A DNA stretch of 64,000 bases, from NCBI GenBank assembly GCA_963812195.1, contig CAWEUI010000001.1, positions 124,001 through 188,000 on the forward strand. The letters run 5' to 3'. Shown piece after piece: positions 1 to 10,811 of the stretch (position 1 is its first letter; the number at the start of each line of letters is the position of its first letter). The notes beneath the pieces were generated by a model. The model saw nothing but the letters and a program-made list of their open reading frames with translations. It had not been told where the DNA came from and made no database searches. The stretch is from ZC4RG30 sp963812195. Its GTDB lineage: Bacteria; Pseudomonadota; Gammaproteobacteria; Steroidobacterales; Steroidobacteraceae. A program made the translations under genes and the position numbers.

Positions 1-469
1 ATGCAGCGCGTCATGTCCGTGGACACCAGCGGCCCCAGGTTCTTGTCCTTCACCACGCGCTTGCGCTCGTGATAGCGCGAGATGTCGCGGCCGTAGCCCA
101 CCGCCAGGTCCTGCAGCTCGCACTCGCCGCCCTGGTCGCAGATCGGGCAGTCCAGCGGGTGGTTGATCAGCAGGAATTCCATCACCGACTTCTGCGCGGC
201 AATGGCCTTCGGGGATTTCGTATGCACCACCATGCCGTCGGTCACGGGGGTGGCGCAGGCCGGCAGCGGCTTGGGCGCCTTCTCCACCTCGACCAGGCAC
301 ATGCGGCAGTTGGCCGCCACCGGCAGTTTCTCGTGGTAGCAGAAGCGCGGGACGTACACGTCATTCGCGTCGGTGACGCGGATCAGCATCTCGCCTTTCT
401 TCGCCTTCACGGGCACGCCGTCGACGGTGATGGTCACCGTGTCTGCAGGCGCAGCGGGATTGGGTGTGC

Positions 470-473
<4 letters not shown>
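1..473 (-). CDS. nuoG: NADH-quinone oxidoreductase subunit G, N-terminal part (partial)
   Basis: This is the first ~157 residues of the large peripheral-arm subunit of respiratory complex I; the rest lies beyond the left edge. The N-terminal 2Fe-2S ferredoxin domain is visible (FCYHEKL, NCRMCLVE and PACATP carry the cysteines), followed by the His-Cys3 motif HPLDCPICDQGGEC that binds a 4Fe-4S cluster. The ATG overlaps the nuoF stop as ATGA, so the two are translationally coupled. The protein carries electrons from NuoF towards the quinone-side clusters. No frame break is seen in the visible part. Confidence 0.95.
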
Positions 474-1781
<1,308 letters not shown>

Positions 1782-1797
1782 GCGCGTACGTGCCCGC

Positions 1798-2305
1798 CTA
1801 CTTCAGCTTGTCCAGTACCTCATCGACCTTCGCAGGCGTCAGGTACTCGTGATAGACGTGATCGACCATCATCATCGGCGCGCCGGTGCAGGCCGCCAGG
1901 CATTCCTCCTCGCGCTTCAGGAAGATGCGGCCGTCCGGCGTGCTCTCGCCGAGCTTGATGCCCAGCTTCTTTTCGATATACGCGACGATGTCTTCGCCGC
2001 CGTTGAGCATGCAGGAGATGTTGGTGCATACGCTGACATGGTGCCGCCCGCAGGGGTGCGTCTCGAACATCGAATAGAAACTGGCCACCTCGTAGACCCA
2101 GATCGGCGGCAATTTCAGGTATTCGGCCACCGCGTCCATCAGGTCCGTGCGTCAGGAAGCCCTGGTTCTGCTCCTGCGCGAAGCGCAGCGCCGAGATCAC
2201 CGCCGAGCGCTGCTGTCCTTCCGGGAATCGCGCCACCCACTCGTCGATCTCGTGGCGGGTGTGCTCGTTGAGCAGCGCAGCCTTGCCGGTTACCGCGGCA
2301 CTCAT
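1798..2305 (-). CDS. nuoE: NADH-quinone oxidoreductase subunit E, one +1 frameshift near 2145
   Basis: 24-kDa-type 2Fe-2S subunit of complex I, partner of NuoF. It starts MSAAVTGKAALLNEHTRHEI, with the ATG overlapping the nuoD stop as ATGA. The 2Fe-2S ligands lie in CTNISCMLNGG and CLAACTGAP, and the typical YEVASFYSMF segment precedes them. The frame changes after QGFLTH, where one extra base (plus strand C near 2145) separates it from DLMDAVAEYLKLP. The span of 508 bases is one above a multiple of three. The corrected protein is ~168 residues, as expected. Confidence 0.92.
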
Positions 2306-3556
2306 CGGTCCACTTCCCCGAAAACGATGTCCTGCGTGCCGATCACCGCCACCACGTCGGCCAGCATGTGGCCCTCGACCATCTCCGGCAGCGCCGACAG
2401 GTGGGCGAAGCCCGGCGCGCGGCAATGCATGCGGTAGGGCTTGTTGGCGCCGTCGGAAACCATGTACACGCCGAACTCGCCCTTGGGCGCCTCGACGGCG
2501 GCATAGGTCTCGCCCTTCGGGCACGGTGTAGCCTTCGGTGAAGAACTTGAAGTGGTGGATCAGCGATTCCATGTCGCCCTTCATCTCTTCGCGGCGCGGT
2601 GCGCGGACCTTGCGATCATCGACCATCACCGGACCCGGGTTGGCGCGCAGCCAGGCCACGCACTGCTGGATGATGCGATTGGCCTGGCGCATCTCCTCGA
2701 TGCGCACCAGGTAGCGGTCGTAGCAGTCGCCGTTCACGCCCACCGGAATGTCGAAGTCGACATTGCCGTAGACCTCGTAGGGCTGCTTCTTGCGCAGGTC
2801 CCAGGCTACTCCGGAACCGCGCAGCATCGGGCCCGAGAACCCCAGCTGCATGGCGCGTTCGGGGGACACCACGCCAATGTTCACCGTGCGCTGCTTCCAG
2901 ATGCGGTTGTCGGTGAGCAGCGTCTCGTACTCGTCCACGCAGGCCGGAAAGCGTCGGGTGAAATCCTCGATGAAGTCCAGCAGCGACCCGGATCGCGCCT
3001 CGTTCATCTGGTCGACTTCCTTCTTCGAGCGCCAGCGTGAGGCCTGGTAACGCGGCATCGCATCCGGCAGATCCCGGTATACGCCGCCGGGACGGTAGTA
3101 GGTGGCATGCATGCGCGTGCCGGAGACCGCCTCGTAGCAGTCCATCAGGTCCTCGCGCTCGCGGAAGCAGAACAGGAATACGCTCATCGCCCCGATATCC
3201 AGGCCATGCGCGCCCAGCCACATCAGGTGGTTCAGGATGCGCGTGATCTCGTCGAACATCACGCGGATGTACTGCGCGCGCACCGGCGGCTTGATGCCCA
3301 GCAATTTCTCGATGGCCAGCACATAGGCGTGCTCGTTGCACATCATCGACACGTAGTCGAGCCGGTCCATGTAGCCGATGGAGGCATTGAACGGCTTGTT
3401 CTCGGCCAGCTTCTCGGTGCCACGGTGCAGCAGCCCGACGTGCGGATCGGCCTTCAGGATGGTCTCGCCATCCATCTCCAGCACCAGGCGCAGCACGCCA
3501 TGGGCGGCCGGATGCTGCGGACCGAAATTCAGCGTGAAATTGCGGATTTCGGCCAT
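2302..3556 (-). CDS. nuoD: NADH-quinone oxidoreductase subunit D, one +1 frameshift near 2514
   Basis: 49-kDa-type subunit forming the quinone-binding site of complex I with NuoB. The start MAEIRNFTLNFGPQHPAAHG and the segment DPHVGLLHRGTEKL are typical. The reading frame is intact to FFTEGYTVPEG; one additional G there shifts the frame, and the true C-terminus (ending GTQDIVFGEVDR) continues in the neighbouring frame up to a TGA that overlaps the nuoE ATG. Length 1255 = 3x418+1; the corrected protein is 417 residues, matching the usual size. The ATG shares its A with the nuoC stop. Confidence 0.93.
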
Positions 3557-4242
3557 CAGCCCTCGTCCTTCAGAAGCTGCGGCTCATAGCGGTGATCATC
3601 GCGGATCACGCGCGGCACCAGCGTGCGCGGCACGATCTGCACCGGTTCATAGACCACGCGCTGCTTCTGCTCGTCGTAGCGCACCTCGACGTTGCCCACC
3701 AGCGGGAAGTCCTTGCGGAACGGATGCCCGATGAAGCCATAGTCGGTCAGGATGCGCCGCAGGTCGGGATGGCCGTTGAACATGATGCCGAACAGGTCGA
3801 AGGTCTCGCGTTCGAACCAGTTGGCCGAGGCCCATACACCGGTCAGCGTATCCAGCGCCGGCTCCTCGTTGTCGGGACAGTAGGCGCGCACCGACAGGCG
3901 CTGGTTGTGCGTGATGGAAAGCAATTGATAGACCGCCGCGAAACGCGGCCCATCATGCGTACCACCAGCCCCGCTGCGGTTGGCGGCGCGCCCGAAACCG
4001 CTGCTCGAGGCAGCTTCCGTGCGCCACTCGCCGCGGCCGTAATCCATGTAGTCCACGCCGGAAACGTCGATCAGCACCTCGAAGCGCAGCTCAGGATCGT
4101 CGCGCAGCACCGTGGCGGCCTCGAACAGCTCCCCGGCGTTCACGTCGTACAGCAGTTCGCCCAGAGCGGATTCACGCCGCACCAGCTTGCCGCCCAGGCA
4201 TGCCTCGATGCGCCCGGCGATTGCCTCTTGCCGGGAGCTCAT
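3556..4242 (-). CDS. nuoC: NADH-quinone oxidoreductase subunit C
   Basis: 30-kDa-type subunit of the complex I connecting arm, ~228 residues, unfused to NuoD. The start MSSRQEAIAG was chosen because its ATG overlaps the nuoB stop (ATGA) and begins the family-length protein. The conserved ANWFERETFDLFGIMFNGHP segment and the following RRILTDYGF and GHPFRKDFPL are diagnostic. The middle contains a short Ser/Gly-rich insert around SSSGFGRAANRSGAGG that is not part of the usual core. The stop overlaps the nuoD start. Confidence 0.93.
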   Translation of the reverse strand: MSSRQEAIAGRIEACLGGKLVRRESALGELLYDVNAGELFEAATVLRDDPELRFEVLIDVSGVDYMDYGRGEWRTEAASSSGFGRAANRSGAGGTHDGPRFAAVYQLLSITHNQRLSVRAYCPDNEEPALDTLTGVWASANWFERETFDLFGIMFNGHPDLRRILTDYGFIGHPFRKDFPLVGNVEVRYDEQKQRVVYEPVQIVPRTLVPRVIRDDHRYEPQLLKDEG

Positions 4243-4745
4243 CCCGCGATCACCGAAGTGCGGCGGATCTTCTTCTGCAGCTGCAGAATGCCGTACAGCA
4301 GCGCTTCCGCAGTGGGCGGACAACCCGGCACGTACACGTCCACGGGCACGACGCGGTCGCAACCGCGCACCACCGCGTAGCTGTAGTGATAGTAGCCACC
4401 GCCATTGGCACACGAGCCCATCGAAATGACCCAGCGCGGTTCGGGCATCTGGTCGTAGACCTTGCGCAGGGCCGGCGCCATCTTGTTGACCAGCGTACCG
4501 GCCACGATCATCACGTCGGACTGGCGCGGGCTCGGGCGAAACACGATGCCGAAGCGGTCCAGGTCGTAGCGCGAGGCCCCGGCGTGCATCATCTCCACGG
4601 CACAGCAGGCCAGGCCGAATGTCATCGGCCACATCGAGCCGGTGCGCGCCCAGCTCACCAGGCTATCGAGCTGGGTCGTCAGGAAGCCGCGCTGCGACCA
4701 GCTTTCCGGATTCTCCGGCGGCAGTTCGACCTCTCCTAGTCCCAC
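4239..4745 (-). CDS. nuoB: NADH-quinone oxidoreductase subunit B
   Basis: 168-residue subunit carrying the N2 4Fe-4S cluster, the last electron carrier before quinone. The cluster ligands are seen in GLACCAVEMM, MGSCANGGGYY and VPGCPPTAEALLYG. The start is the GTG at 4745 (VGLGEVELPPENP), which overlaps the last ten bases of nuoA. Longer in-frame versions extend through nuoA and are not credible. Intact frame. Confidence 0.93.
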   Translation of the reverse strand: MGLGEVELPPENPESWSQRGFLTTQLDSLVSWARTGSMWPMTFGLACCAVEMMHAGASRYDLDRFGIVFRPSPRQSDVMIVAGTLVNKMAPALRKVYDQMPEPRWVISMGSCANGGGYYHYSYAVVRGCDRVVPVDVYVPGCPPTAEALLYGILQLQKKIRRTSVIAG

Positions 4746-5104
4746 TCCAGCGCCCCCTTCTTCCATTCGTAGGCAAAGCCCACCACCAGAATCAGCAGGA
4801 AAATGGCCATCGCCACCAGCCCGATGCCGCCTATATGTGGCAGCGCCACGGCCCATGGAAACAGAAAGGCGATTTCCAGGTCGAACACGATGAACAGAAT
4901 GGCGACCAGGTAGTAGCGCACGTCGAAGCGGGCCCGCGTGTCCTCGAACGCTTCGAAGCCGCACTCGTAGGCCGAGAGCTTTTCCGGATCCTTCGGATCC
5001 TTGCTGGTCAGCCTGCCGAACAGGTATCCAAGGGCCAGCAGTACGCCGGCCAGTCCCGTGGCGACCACCAGAAAAATAAGTACCGGTAAATAGTTGGCGA
5101 GCAT
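4736..5104 (-). CDS. nuoA: NADH-quinone oxidoreductase subunit A
   Basis: 122-residue membrane subunit with three transmembrane helices (residues ~5-30, ~62-85, ~92-115), first gene of the nuo operon. The conserved loop KLSAYECGFEAFEDTRARFD and the following YYLVAILFIVFDLEIAFLFP identify it. It ends in the charged tail EWKKGALEWD. The nuo operon lies downstream of secG and tRNA-Leu, as in many gammaproteobacteria. Confidence 0.95.
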   Translation of the reverse strand: MLANYLPVLIFLVVATGLAGVLLALGYLFGRLTSKDPKDPEKLSAYECGFEAFEDTRARFDVRYYLVAILFIVFDLEIAFLFPWAVALPHIGGIGLVAMAIFLLILVVGFAYEWKKGALEWD

Positions 5105-5178
5105 GTCCGTCTACAGCAAAACGGGGCCCTCACGCCCCACGATTGGGTATGCGTGTGCCCCGTGTTCCGCTGGCGGCG

Positions 5179-5184
5179 ATTGTA
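5179..5184 (-). promoter_or_regulatory. Candidate -10 element for the nuo operon
   Basis: A TACAAT hexamer on the minus strand lies 75 bases upstream of nuoA, in the gap between tRNA-Leu and nuoA. No good -35 at 17 bases is visible. Closer to nuoA, a GGGGC/GCCCC hairpin (5123-5138) is followed on the minus strand by four T, so a leader attenuator is possible. Both calls rest only on motif appearance. Confidence 0.35.
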
Positions 5185-5217
5185 GCAGGGCCCCCTGACG
5201 AATTGGGCCCCTCGAAT

Positions 5218-5302
5218 TGGTGCCGACGAGGAGATTCGAACTCCTACACCTTGCGGCGCTAGCCCCTCAAGCTAGTGTGTCTACCAATTCCACCACGTCG
5301 GC
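5218..5302 (-). tRNA. tRNA-Leu (anticodon GAG)
   Basis: 85-base class II tRNA with encoded CCA. The acceptor stem GCCGACG pairs with CGTCGGC, the D-arm reads GGTGGAATTGGTAGACAC, the anticodon stem CTAGC/GCTAG encloses the loop TTGAGGG (anticodon GAG, reading CUC/CUU), a long variable arm follows, and the T-arm contains GTTCGAATC. It sits between secG and nuoA, a conserved position. Confidence 0.97.
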
Positions 5303-5318
5303 AGTTGGTCCAGGATCG

Positions 5319-5721
5319 CTACTTGGCGGGCGCGGGCGCGGGCGCGCGGCACCGGCGCGGGCGCTTCGGCCGGCGCGGCCGGCACGCTCGGTACCTGCGG
5401 AGCATTGGTCGCGGGCGCCGCCGGTTGCGGCGTCTTGTCGGCCTCACCCGCCAGCTTTTCCAGCGCACTTTGCGCCGGGGCCGCGCTACCGCGAGTGCCC
5501 ATGTAGGCCAGCGTAAGGCTGGTGACCATGAACACCGTTGCCAGCACGGCCGTGGCGCGCGACAACGCGGTGGTGGCGCCGCGCGCGCCGAACACCGTGC
5601 CGGAGGCGCCGGCACCAAAACCAGCGCCTGCATCCGCACCCTTGCCGCGCTGGATCAGCACCAGCGCCACGATGCACGTGGCGCTCAGGATGTGAATGAT
5701 CATCAACACTGTGTGCAACAT
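5319..5721 (-). CDS. secG: Preprotein translocase subunit SecG, probable +1 frameshift near 5330-5350
   Basis: SecG is the small accessory subunit of the SecYEG channel. The N-terminus MLHTVLMIIHILSATCIVAL is the first membrane helix, then QRGKGADAGAGFGAGASGTVFG and a second helix (ATAVLATVFMVTSLTLAYMG), followed by the usual low-complexity Ala/Pro tail. Read without correction, the frame runs through the tail and terminates inside tRNA-Leu (C-terminal PTWWNW is tRNA sequence). In the neighbouring frame the tail ends as APAPAPAK with a TAG at 5319-5321, before the tRNA. The span 5319-5721 is 3x134+1, the same one-extra-base signature as other broken genes here. It follows tpiA by five bases. 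Confidence 0.88.
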
Positions 5722-5726
5722 TCTTC

Positions 5727-6503
5727 TCAACCTTTCGCAGCAGCCGACCAGATCGCAAGGAACTCCTCCGCTTTGAGCGAAGCGCCGCCGATCAGGCCGC
5801 CATCGACATCGGGCATGCCGAACAATTCGGCAGCGTTGGCAGCCTTGCAACTGCCCCCATAGAGGATGCTCAGGCCGGCCGCGATACTAGCATCGTGGGC
5901 AGCCACCCGCCCGCGGATGAAGGCGTGTACGTCCTGGGCCTGCCCGGGGGTCGCCGTACGGCCCGTGCCGATGGCCCAGACCGGCTCGTAGGCGATGATC
6001 CCTCTGGCCAGCCCGGCAATGCCAACCACCGACAACACCGCGTCCAGTTGTCGCGCGACCACCTCCTCGGTGGCATCCGACTCGCGTTCGGGCAACTGCT
6101 CGCCGACGCACAGCACCGGCGTGAGACCGGCGCCCAGCGCGGCCGCGTACTTGCGTGCCACCAGCGCATCGTCCTCCGCATACAGGGTGCGCCGCTCGGA
6201 ATGACCGACCAGCACGTGCGTGCAGCCCACGTCGGCGAGCATTGCACCGGATACCTCGCCGGTGAACGCACCCTGCGCCTCGGCGCAAAGGTCCTGCGCA
6301 CCCAGTCCGAGCGGCGAGCCGGCCAGCGCCCGCGCCACGTCGGCCAGGTACACGAAGGGCGGAAACACCAGGCATGACACCGACTCGTCGATGGTGGCTG
6401 GCTGCAGCAATGCATCAAGCAGCGCCTGATTGCTGCTGCGCGTGCCGTGCATCTTCCAGTTGCCCGCGACGATGCGGCGGCGCTTGTTGGCGGCGGTATC
6501 CAT
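5727..6503 (-). CDS. tpiA: Triosephosphate isomerase
   Basis: 258-residue glycolytic enzyme interconverting dihydroxyacetone phosphate and glyceraldehyde 3-phosphate. Motifs are the N-terminal AGNWKMHG with the catalytic Lys, VLVGHSERR with the catalytic His, AYEPVWAIGTG with the catalytic Glu, the flexible loop 6 TGRTATP, and the phosphate-binding YGGSC and GGLIGGASL. A TATCAT hexamer lies 11 bases upstream of the ATG on the same strand (6515-6520), suggesting its own promoter with a very short leader. Confidence 0.96.
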   Translation of the reverse strand: MDTAANKRRRIVAGNWKMHGTRSSNQALLDALLQPATIDESVSCLVFPPFVYLADVARALAGSPLGLGAQDLCAEAQGAFTGEVSGAMLADVGCTHVLVGHSERRTLYAEDDALVARKYAAALGAGLTPVLCVGEQLPERESDATEEVVARQLDAVLSVVGIAGLARGIIAYEPVWAIGTGRTATPGQAQDVHAFIRGRVAAHDASIAAGLSILYGGSCKAANAAELFGMPDVDGGLIGGASLKAEEFLAIWSAAAKG

Positions 6504-6581
6504 GAGGGCGCGGGATGATAGCGGCGCGGGAGACCCGCGGCAAACCGCTATGGGCCGAAAATGGGGCAGGTCGGCCCCGGA

Positions 6582-7922
6582 TCAGCCGTTGACGGCCCGT
6601 ACCGCGGCGGCGATATGTTCGGCGCAGGCGCTGGCCACCTGCTCGTCACGGCCCTCGACCATGACCCGGATCAGCGGCTCGGTGCCCGACGGGCGCAACA
6701 CGACGCGACCGGCTCCGGCCAGTTTCGCCTCGGCTTCGGCAACGGCACTGACCACCTCGGGCACGGCGCCCGGATCGAAACGCTGTGCCACCGGCACGTT
6801 CATCAGCACCTGCGGCAGTCGCTTCATGCCGGCGGCCAACGCGGCCAGCGATTGCCCGCTGCTGCGCATGACCTCCAGGACCTGCAGTGCGCTGACCAGG
6901 GCATCGCCGGTGGTTGTACGGTCCAGGCACAGGATGTGACCAGAGGTCTCCCCGCCCAGCACGCCGCCTTCAGCCTTGAGCGTCGCCACCACGTAGCGGT
7001 CCCCTACTGCGGCGCGCCGGAACGGGATACCCAGCTCACCCAGGGCCAGCTCCAGGCCCAGATTGCTCATCAGCGTTCCCACCACCGGGCCCTGCAGCTC
7101 GCCGCGGCGCGCCCGCTCGCGCGCAATGATGAACAGCAGCTGGTCGCCGTCGAGCACGCGACCCAGATGATCCACCATCACCAGCCGGTCGCCGTCCCCG
7201 TCCAGCGCAATGCCCGCGGCCGCGCCGACGCCGGACACGGTCATCTGCAACATGCCGGGTGAAGTGGACCCGCAGCCTTCGTTGATGTTGCGGCCGTTGG
7301 GTGAACAGCCGATCGGGATGACATCGGCGCCCAGGGAGGCCAGCAATCGCGGACCGACCTTGAATCCGGCACCGTTGGCGCAGTCGATGACCAGTTTGAT
7401 GCCGGTCAGATCCAGCCCTCCGGGTACGGTCGATGCACAGAACTCCTGATACTGCTCCAGCCCGGTGTCGGCCCGGCGCGCCCGACCAAGCCGGCTCGAG
7501 GACTGTGTCTGCACGCCCTGCTCCATTTCCAGCTCGATGCGCTGCTCGATCTCGTCGGAGAGCTTCTGCCCGGTGCTGTCGAAGAACTTGATGCCGTTGT
7601 CTTCGTAGAAGTTGTGCGAGGCGGAGATCACCACGCCGAATGCGCCGGGCGTGCGGTTGGTCAGATATGCGATTGCCGGAGTCGGCAGCGGACCGGTCAG
7701 CAACACGTCGACGCCGGCCGCCACGAACCCGGCCTCCAGCGCCGACTCGAACATGTATCCCGACAGGCGCGTGTCCTTGCCGATCACCACGCGACCGCCG
7801 TCGGGCGCCAACACGCGCGCCGCGGCACTGGCCAGGCGCAGTGCGAAGTCGACGGTCATCGGCGCCTCACCGACGCACCCGCGAATCCCGTCCGTGCCGA
7901 AGTACTTTCTTTCCATGCTCAT
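6582..7922 (-). CDS. glmM: Phosphoglucosamine mutase
   Basis: 446-residue enzyme converting glucosamine 6-phosphate to glucosamine 1-phosphate for UDP-GlcNAc and cell wall synthesis. The start MSMERKYFGTDGIRG overlaps the folP stop (ATGA) and fits the family N-terminus. The phosphoserine loop is VISASHNFYEDNG, the metal-binding loop ALDGDGDRLVMVD, the sugar loop GGETSGHI and the phosphate-binding loop LRPSGTEPLIRVMVEG. The folP-glmM coupling is conserved in gammaproteobacteria. Confidence 0.96.
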   Translation of the reverse strand: MSMERKYFGTDGIRGCVGEAPMTVDFALRLASAAARVLAPDGGRVVIGKDTRLSGYMFESALEAGFVAAGVDVLLTGPLPTPAIAYLTNRTPGAFGVVISASHNFYEDNGIKFFDSTGQKLSDEIEQRIELEMEQGVQTQSSSRLGRARRADTGLEQYQEFCASTVPGGLDLTGIKLVIDCANGAGFKVGPRLLASLGADVIPIGCSPNGRNINEGCGSTSPGMLQMTVSGVGAAAGIALDGDGDRLVMVDHLGRVLDGDQLLFIIARERARRGELQGPVVGTLMSNLGLELALGELGIPFRRAAVGDRYVVATLKAEGGVLGGETSGHILCLDRTTTGDALVSALQVLEVMRSSGQSLAALAAGMKRLPQVLMNVPVAQRFDPGAVPEVVSAVAEAEAKLAGAGRVVLRPSGTEPLIRVMVEGRDEQVASACAEHIAAAVRAVNG

Positions 7923-8755
7923 GCCGATTGTGACTCGCGCACCGCCCATGCGACGGCTACCGCGTCGCAGGTTTCCCTGACGTCGTGGGCCCGGATGATG
8001 CGCGCCCCCTGCATCACGCTGATGGTATGCAGCGCCAGGCTGCCCGCAAGGCGCTCGTCCACGGAGCGTCCGATCAGCTTCTGCAGCATGGACTTGCGGG
8101 ACAATCCGACCAGCACCGGAAAGGATCCAGCCGCAATGCGGGGCAGACCAGCCAGCAGTTGCAGGTTGTGCTGCACCGTCTTGCCAAAGCCGAAACCGGG
8201 ATCCAGCGCAATGCGCTGAGCGTCGATGCCCGCCGCCACGCAATCCTGTGCGCGCTGGCGCAGGAACATGTCGACCTCGGCCACAACGTCCCCGTACTGC
8301 GGATTGTCCTGCATGGTGCGCGGCGTTCCCTGCATGTGCATCAGGCACACCGCTGCATCTGTCGCCGCCACAGTCTCCAGCGCCCCCGGTGCCCGCAGAG
8401 CGTGTACGTCATTGATCATTCCGGCACCGGCCGCGACCGCAGCGCGCATGACCTGCGGCTTCATCGTGTCGACGGAGATCACCGCGTCGACCCGGGCCGC
8501 AAGCGTCTCGATCACCGGCAGCACCCGGTCCAGCTCCTGCTGCAACGGCACCTGCGCCGCCCCCGGCCGTGTCGACTCGCCACCAACGTCGATGACGCGC
8601 GCGCCGGCCTGGACCATGGCCACGGCATGGGCCAGCGCGGTCTCGCGCGTCGCGTAGCGCCCGCCATCGGAGAAGGAATCGTCGGTGATGTTCAGCACGC
8701 CCATTACCGCTGGGCGCGACAAGTCCAGCACGCGGCGGGCGCAGACGAGGCGCAC
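7919..8755 (-). CDS. folP: Dihydropteroate synthase
   Basis: 278-residue TIM-barrel enzyme that joins p-aminobenzoate to the pterin diphosphate in folate synthesis. Signature motifs are MGVLNITDDSFSDGG near the N-terminus, IDVGGESTRPGA, SVDTMKPQV, INDVHAL, LDPGFGFGKT and the C-terminal GLSRKSML. It lies between ftsH and glmM, 17 bases downstream of the ftsH stop codon and overlapping glmM by four bases. Confidence 0.96.
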   Translation of the reverse strand: MRLVCARRVLDLSRPAVMGVLNITDDSFSDGGRYATRETALAHAVAMVQAGARVIDVGGESTRPGAAQVPLQQELDRVLPVIETLAARVDAVISVDTMKPQVMRAAVAAGAGMINDVHALRAPGALETVAATDAAVCLMHMQGTPRTMQDNPQYGDVVAEVDMFLRQRAQDCVAAGIDAQRIALDPGFGFGKTVQHNLQLLAGLPRIAAGSFPVLVGLSRKSMLQKLIGRSVDERLAGSLALHTISVMQGARIIRAHDVRETCDAVAVAWAVRESQSA

Positions 8756-8772
8756 GGGAAATGCCGATGAAA

Positions 8773-10692
8773 TCAGCCGTGATTGCGCGTGGCAGAGCCG
8801 AATGCCGGCTGCGGCTGCGCCGGCGCGCCACCACCACCGCCCGGCGATCCGCCCAGGCCGCTGTCCCAGCCTTCCGGAGGAGTCGGCGGCTTGCCGGCCA
8901 TGATCTCCTTGATCTGGGAATCGCCGATGGTCTCGTACTTGACCAGCGCTTCGGCCATGGCGTGCAGCTTGCCAAGGTTCTCCTCGAGGATGGTCTTGGC
9001 GCGGTTGTAGTTGGTCTCGATGACCTGGCGCACTTCCCGGTCGATGGCCGAGGCCGTGTCGTCGGACACGTGCTTGGTCTGCGTCACGCTGCGGCCGAGG
9101 AACACCTCGCCGTCATCCTCGCTGTAGGACAGCGGGCCCATGCGATCCGACATGCCGTACTTGGTGACCATGTTGCGTGCGATCTCGGTGGCACGCTCGA
9201 TGTCGTTGGATGCGCCGGTGGTGACCTTCTCGGGCCCGAAGATGATTTCCTCGGCCAGGCGTCCGCCGAACAGCGAGCAGATCTGCGAGTTCAGACGCTC
9301 CTTGGTCTGGCTGTAGCGATCGCCCTCGGGCAGGAACATGGTCACGCCCAGCGCCCGGCCGCGCGGAATGATCGTGACCTTGTACACCGGATCGTGCTCC
9401 GGCACGGTCAGGCCGACGATGGCGTGGCCGGCCTCGTGGTAGGCCGTCATGCGCTTCTCTTCCGGCGTCATCACCATGGAGCGCCGTTCCGCGCCCATCA
9501 TGATCTTGTCCTTGGCCTTCTCGAACTGGTCCATGTTGACCACGCGCTGGTTGGCGCGCGCGGCGAACAGCGCCGCCTCGTTGACCAGATTGGCCAGGTC
9601 GGCTCCCGAGAACCCGGGCGTGCCGCGCGCGATCAGCGCCGGCTTGACGTCCTCGGCCACCGGCACCTTGCGCATGTGCACGCGCAGGATCTGCTCGCGG
9701 CCGCGCACGTCCGGCAGCGGCACCACGACCTGCCGGTCGAAGCGGCCCGGCCTGAGCAGGGCCGGATCCAGCACGTCCGGGCGGTTGGTGGCGGCGATGA
9801 CAATGATGCCCTCGTTGCCCTCGAAACCATCCATCTCGACCAGCAGCTGGTTCAGCGTCTGTTCGCGCTCGTCATGGCCGCCGCCCAGGCCCGCGCCACG
9901 ATGCCGGCCCACCGCATCGATCTCGTCGATGAAGATGATGCAAGGGGCGTGCTTCTTGGCCTGTTCGAACATGTCGCGCACGCGACTGGCGCCGACACCG
10001 ACGAACATCTCGACGAAGTCCGAACCGGAGATGGTGAAGAACGGCACCTTGGCCTCGCCGGCGATGGCTCGCGCCAGCAGTGTCTTGCCGGTGCCCGGGC
10101 TGCCCACCATCAACACGCCCTTCGGGATCTTGCCGCCCAGTTTCTGGAACTTGCCGGGATCCTTGAGGAAGTCCACGATCTCGCCGACTTCGGTCTTGGC
10201 CTCGTCCACACCCGCCACGTCGGCGAAGGTGACATTGACCTGATCCTCGCCCAGCAGCCGCGCCTTGCTCTTGCCGAAGGACATCGCGCCACGACCGCCG
10301 GCCGCGCCCTGCATCTGGCGCAGCATGTAGACGAACACCAGGATCAGCAGCAATGGCCCTGCCAGCTGCAGCAGCAATTGCATCAGAAAGTGCGGCTGAT
10401 CCGGCGGCTCGCCACGGATTTCCACGCCCGCCTTGTGCAGGCTGGTGATCAGAGCCGTGTAGTCGGTTTCCGGGTTGTAGGTGCGGAACTTCGAATTGCT
10501 CTTGAGGGTGCCCTCGATCGTGTCCCCCTTGAGGATCACGGACTCGACGTTGCCGCTGTCGACGTCATTCAGGAACGTGGAATAGCTGATCGCCTGAGCC
10601 TGTGTCGCCGGCGGCACAAAGCGGCTGAACACGAAGATCATGGCCCCTACGACCACGAGCCAAATCAGCACTTTGCCTGTCATGTCATTCAC
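8773..10692 (-). CDS. ftsH: ATP-dependent zinc metalloprotease FtsH
   Basis: 639-residue membrane AAA+ protease that degrades damaged membrane proteins and regulators such as LpxC and sigma32. There is a first TM helix near residues 6-23, a periplasmic domain, and a second TM around LLLQLAGPLLLILVFVY. The AAA domain has Walker A VGSPGTGKT, Walker B IIFIDEIDAVG and the second region of homology RPGRFDRQV. The zinc site is HEAGH. The C-terminus is Gly/Pro rich. Frame fully intact. A sigma32-like promoter lies upstream. Confidence 0.97.
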   Translation of the reverse strand: MNDMTGKVLIWLVVVGAMIFVFSRFVPPATQAQAISYSTFLNDVDSGNVESVILKGDTIEGTLKSNSKFRTYNPETDYTALITSLHKAGVEIRGEPPDQPHFLMQLLLQLAGPLLLILVFVYMLRQMQGAAGGRGAMSFGKSKARLLGEDQVNVTFADVAGVDEAKTEVGEIVDFLKDPGKFQKLGGKIPKGVLMVGSPGTGKTLLARAIAGEAKVPFFTISGSDFVEMFVGVGASRVRDMFEQAKKHAPCIIFIDEIDAVGRHRGAGLGGGHDEREQTLNQLLVEMDGFEGNEGIIVIAATNRPDVLDPALLRPGRFDRQVVVPLPDVRGREQILRVHMRKVPVAEDVKPALIARGTPGFSGADLANLVNEAALFAARANQRVVNMDQFEKAKDKIMMGAERRSMVMTPEEKRMTAYHEAGHAIVGLTVPEHDPVYKVTIIPRGRALGVTMFLPEGDRYSQTKERLNSQICSLFGGRLAEEIIFGPEKVTTGASNDIERATEIARNMVTKYGMSDRMGPLSYSEDDGEVFLGRSVTQTKHVSDDTASAIDREVRQVIETNYNRAKTILEENLGKLHAMAEALVKYETIGDSQIKEIMAGKPPTPPEGWDSGLGGSPGGGGGAPAQPQPAFGSATRNHG

Positions 10693-10811
10693 TTGCAGCC
10701 CTCGCCCCCCGGGGTGTTGCGCCGCAGAGGTTCGTATCGGTCACGCTACACCATCCCAGGCCCGCTCGCCAGCAAGCCAGCCCCGGAAAAAGGACGCAGA
10801 ACGGGTCTTTG

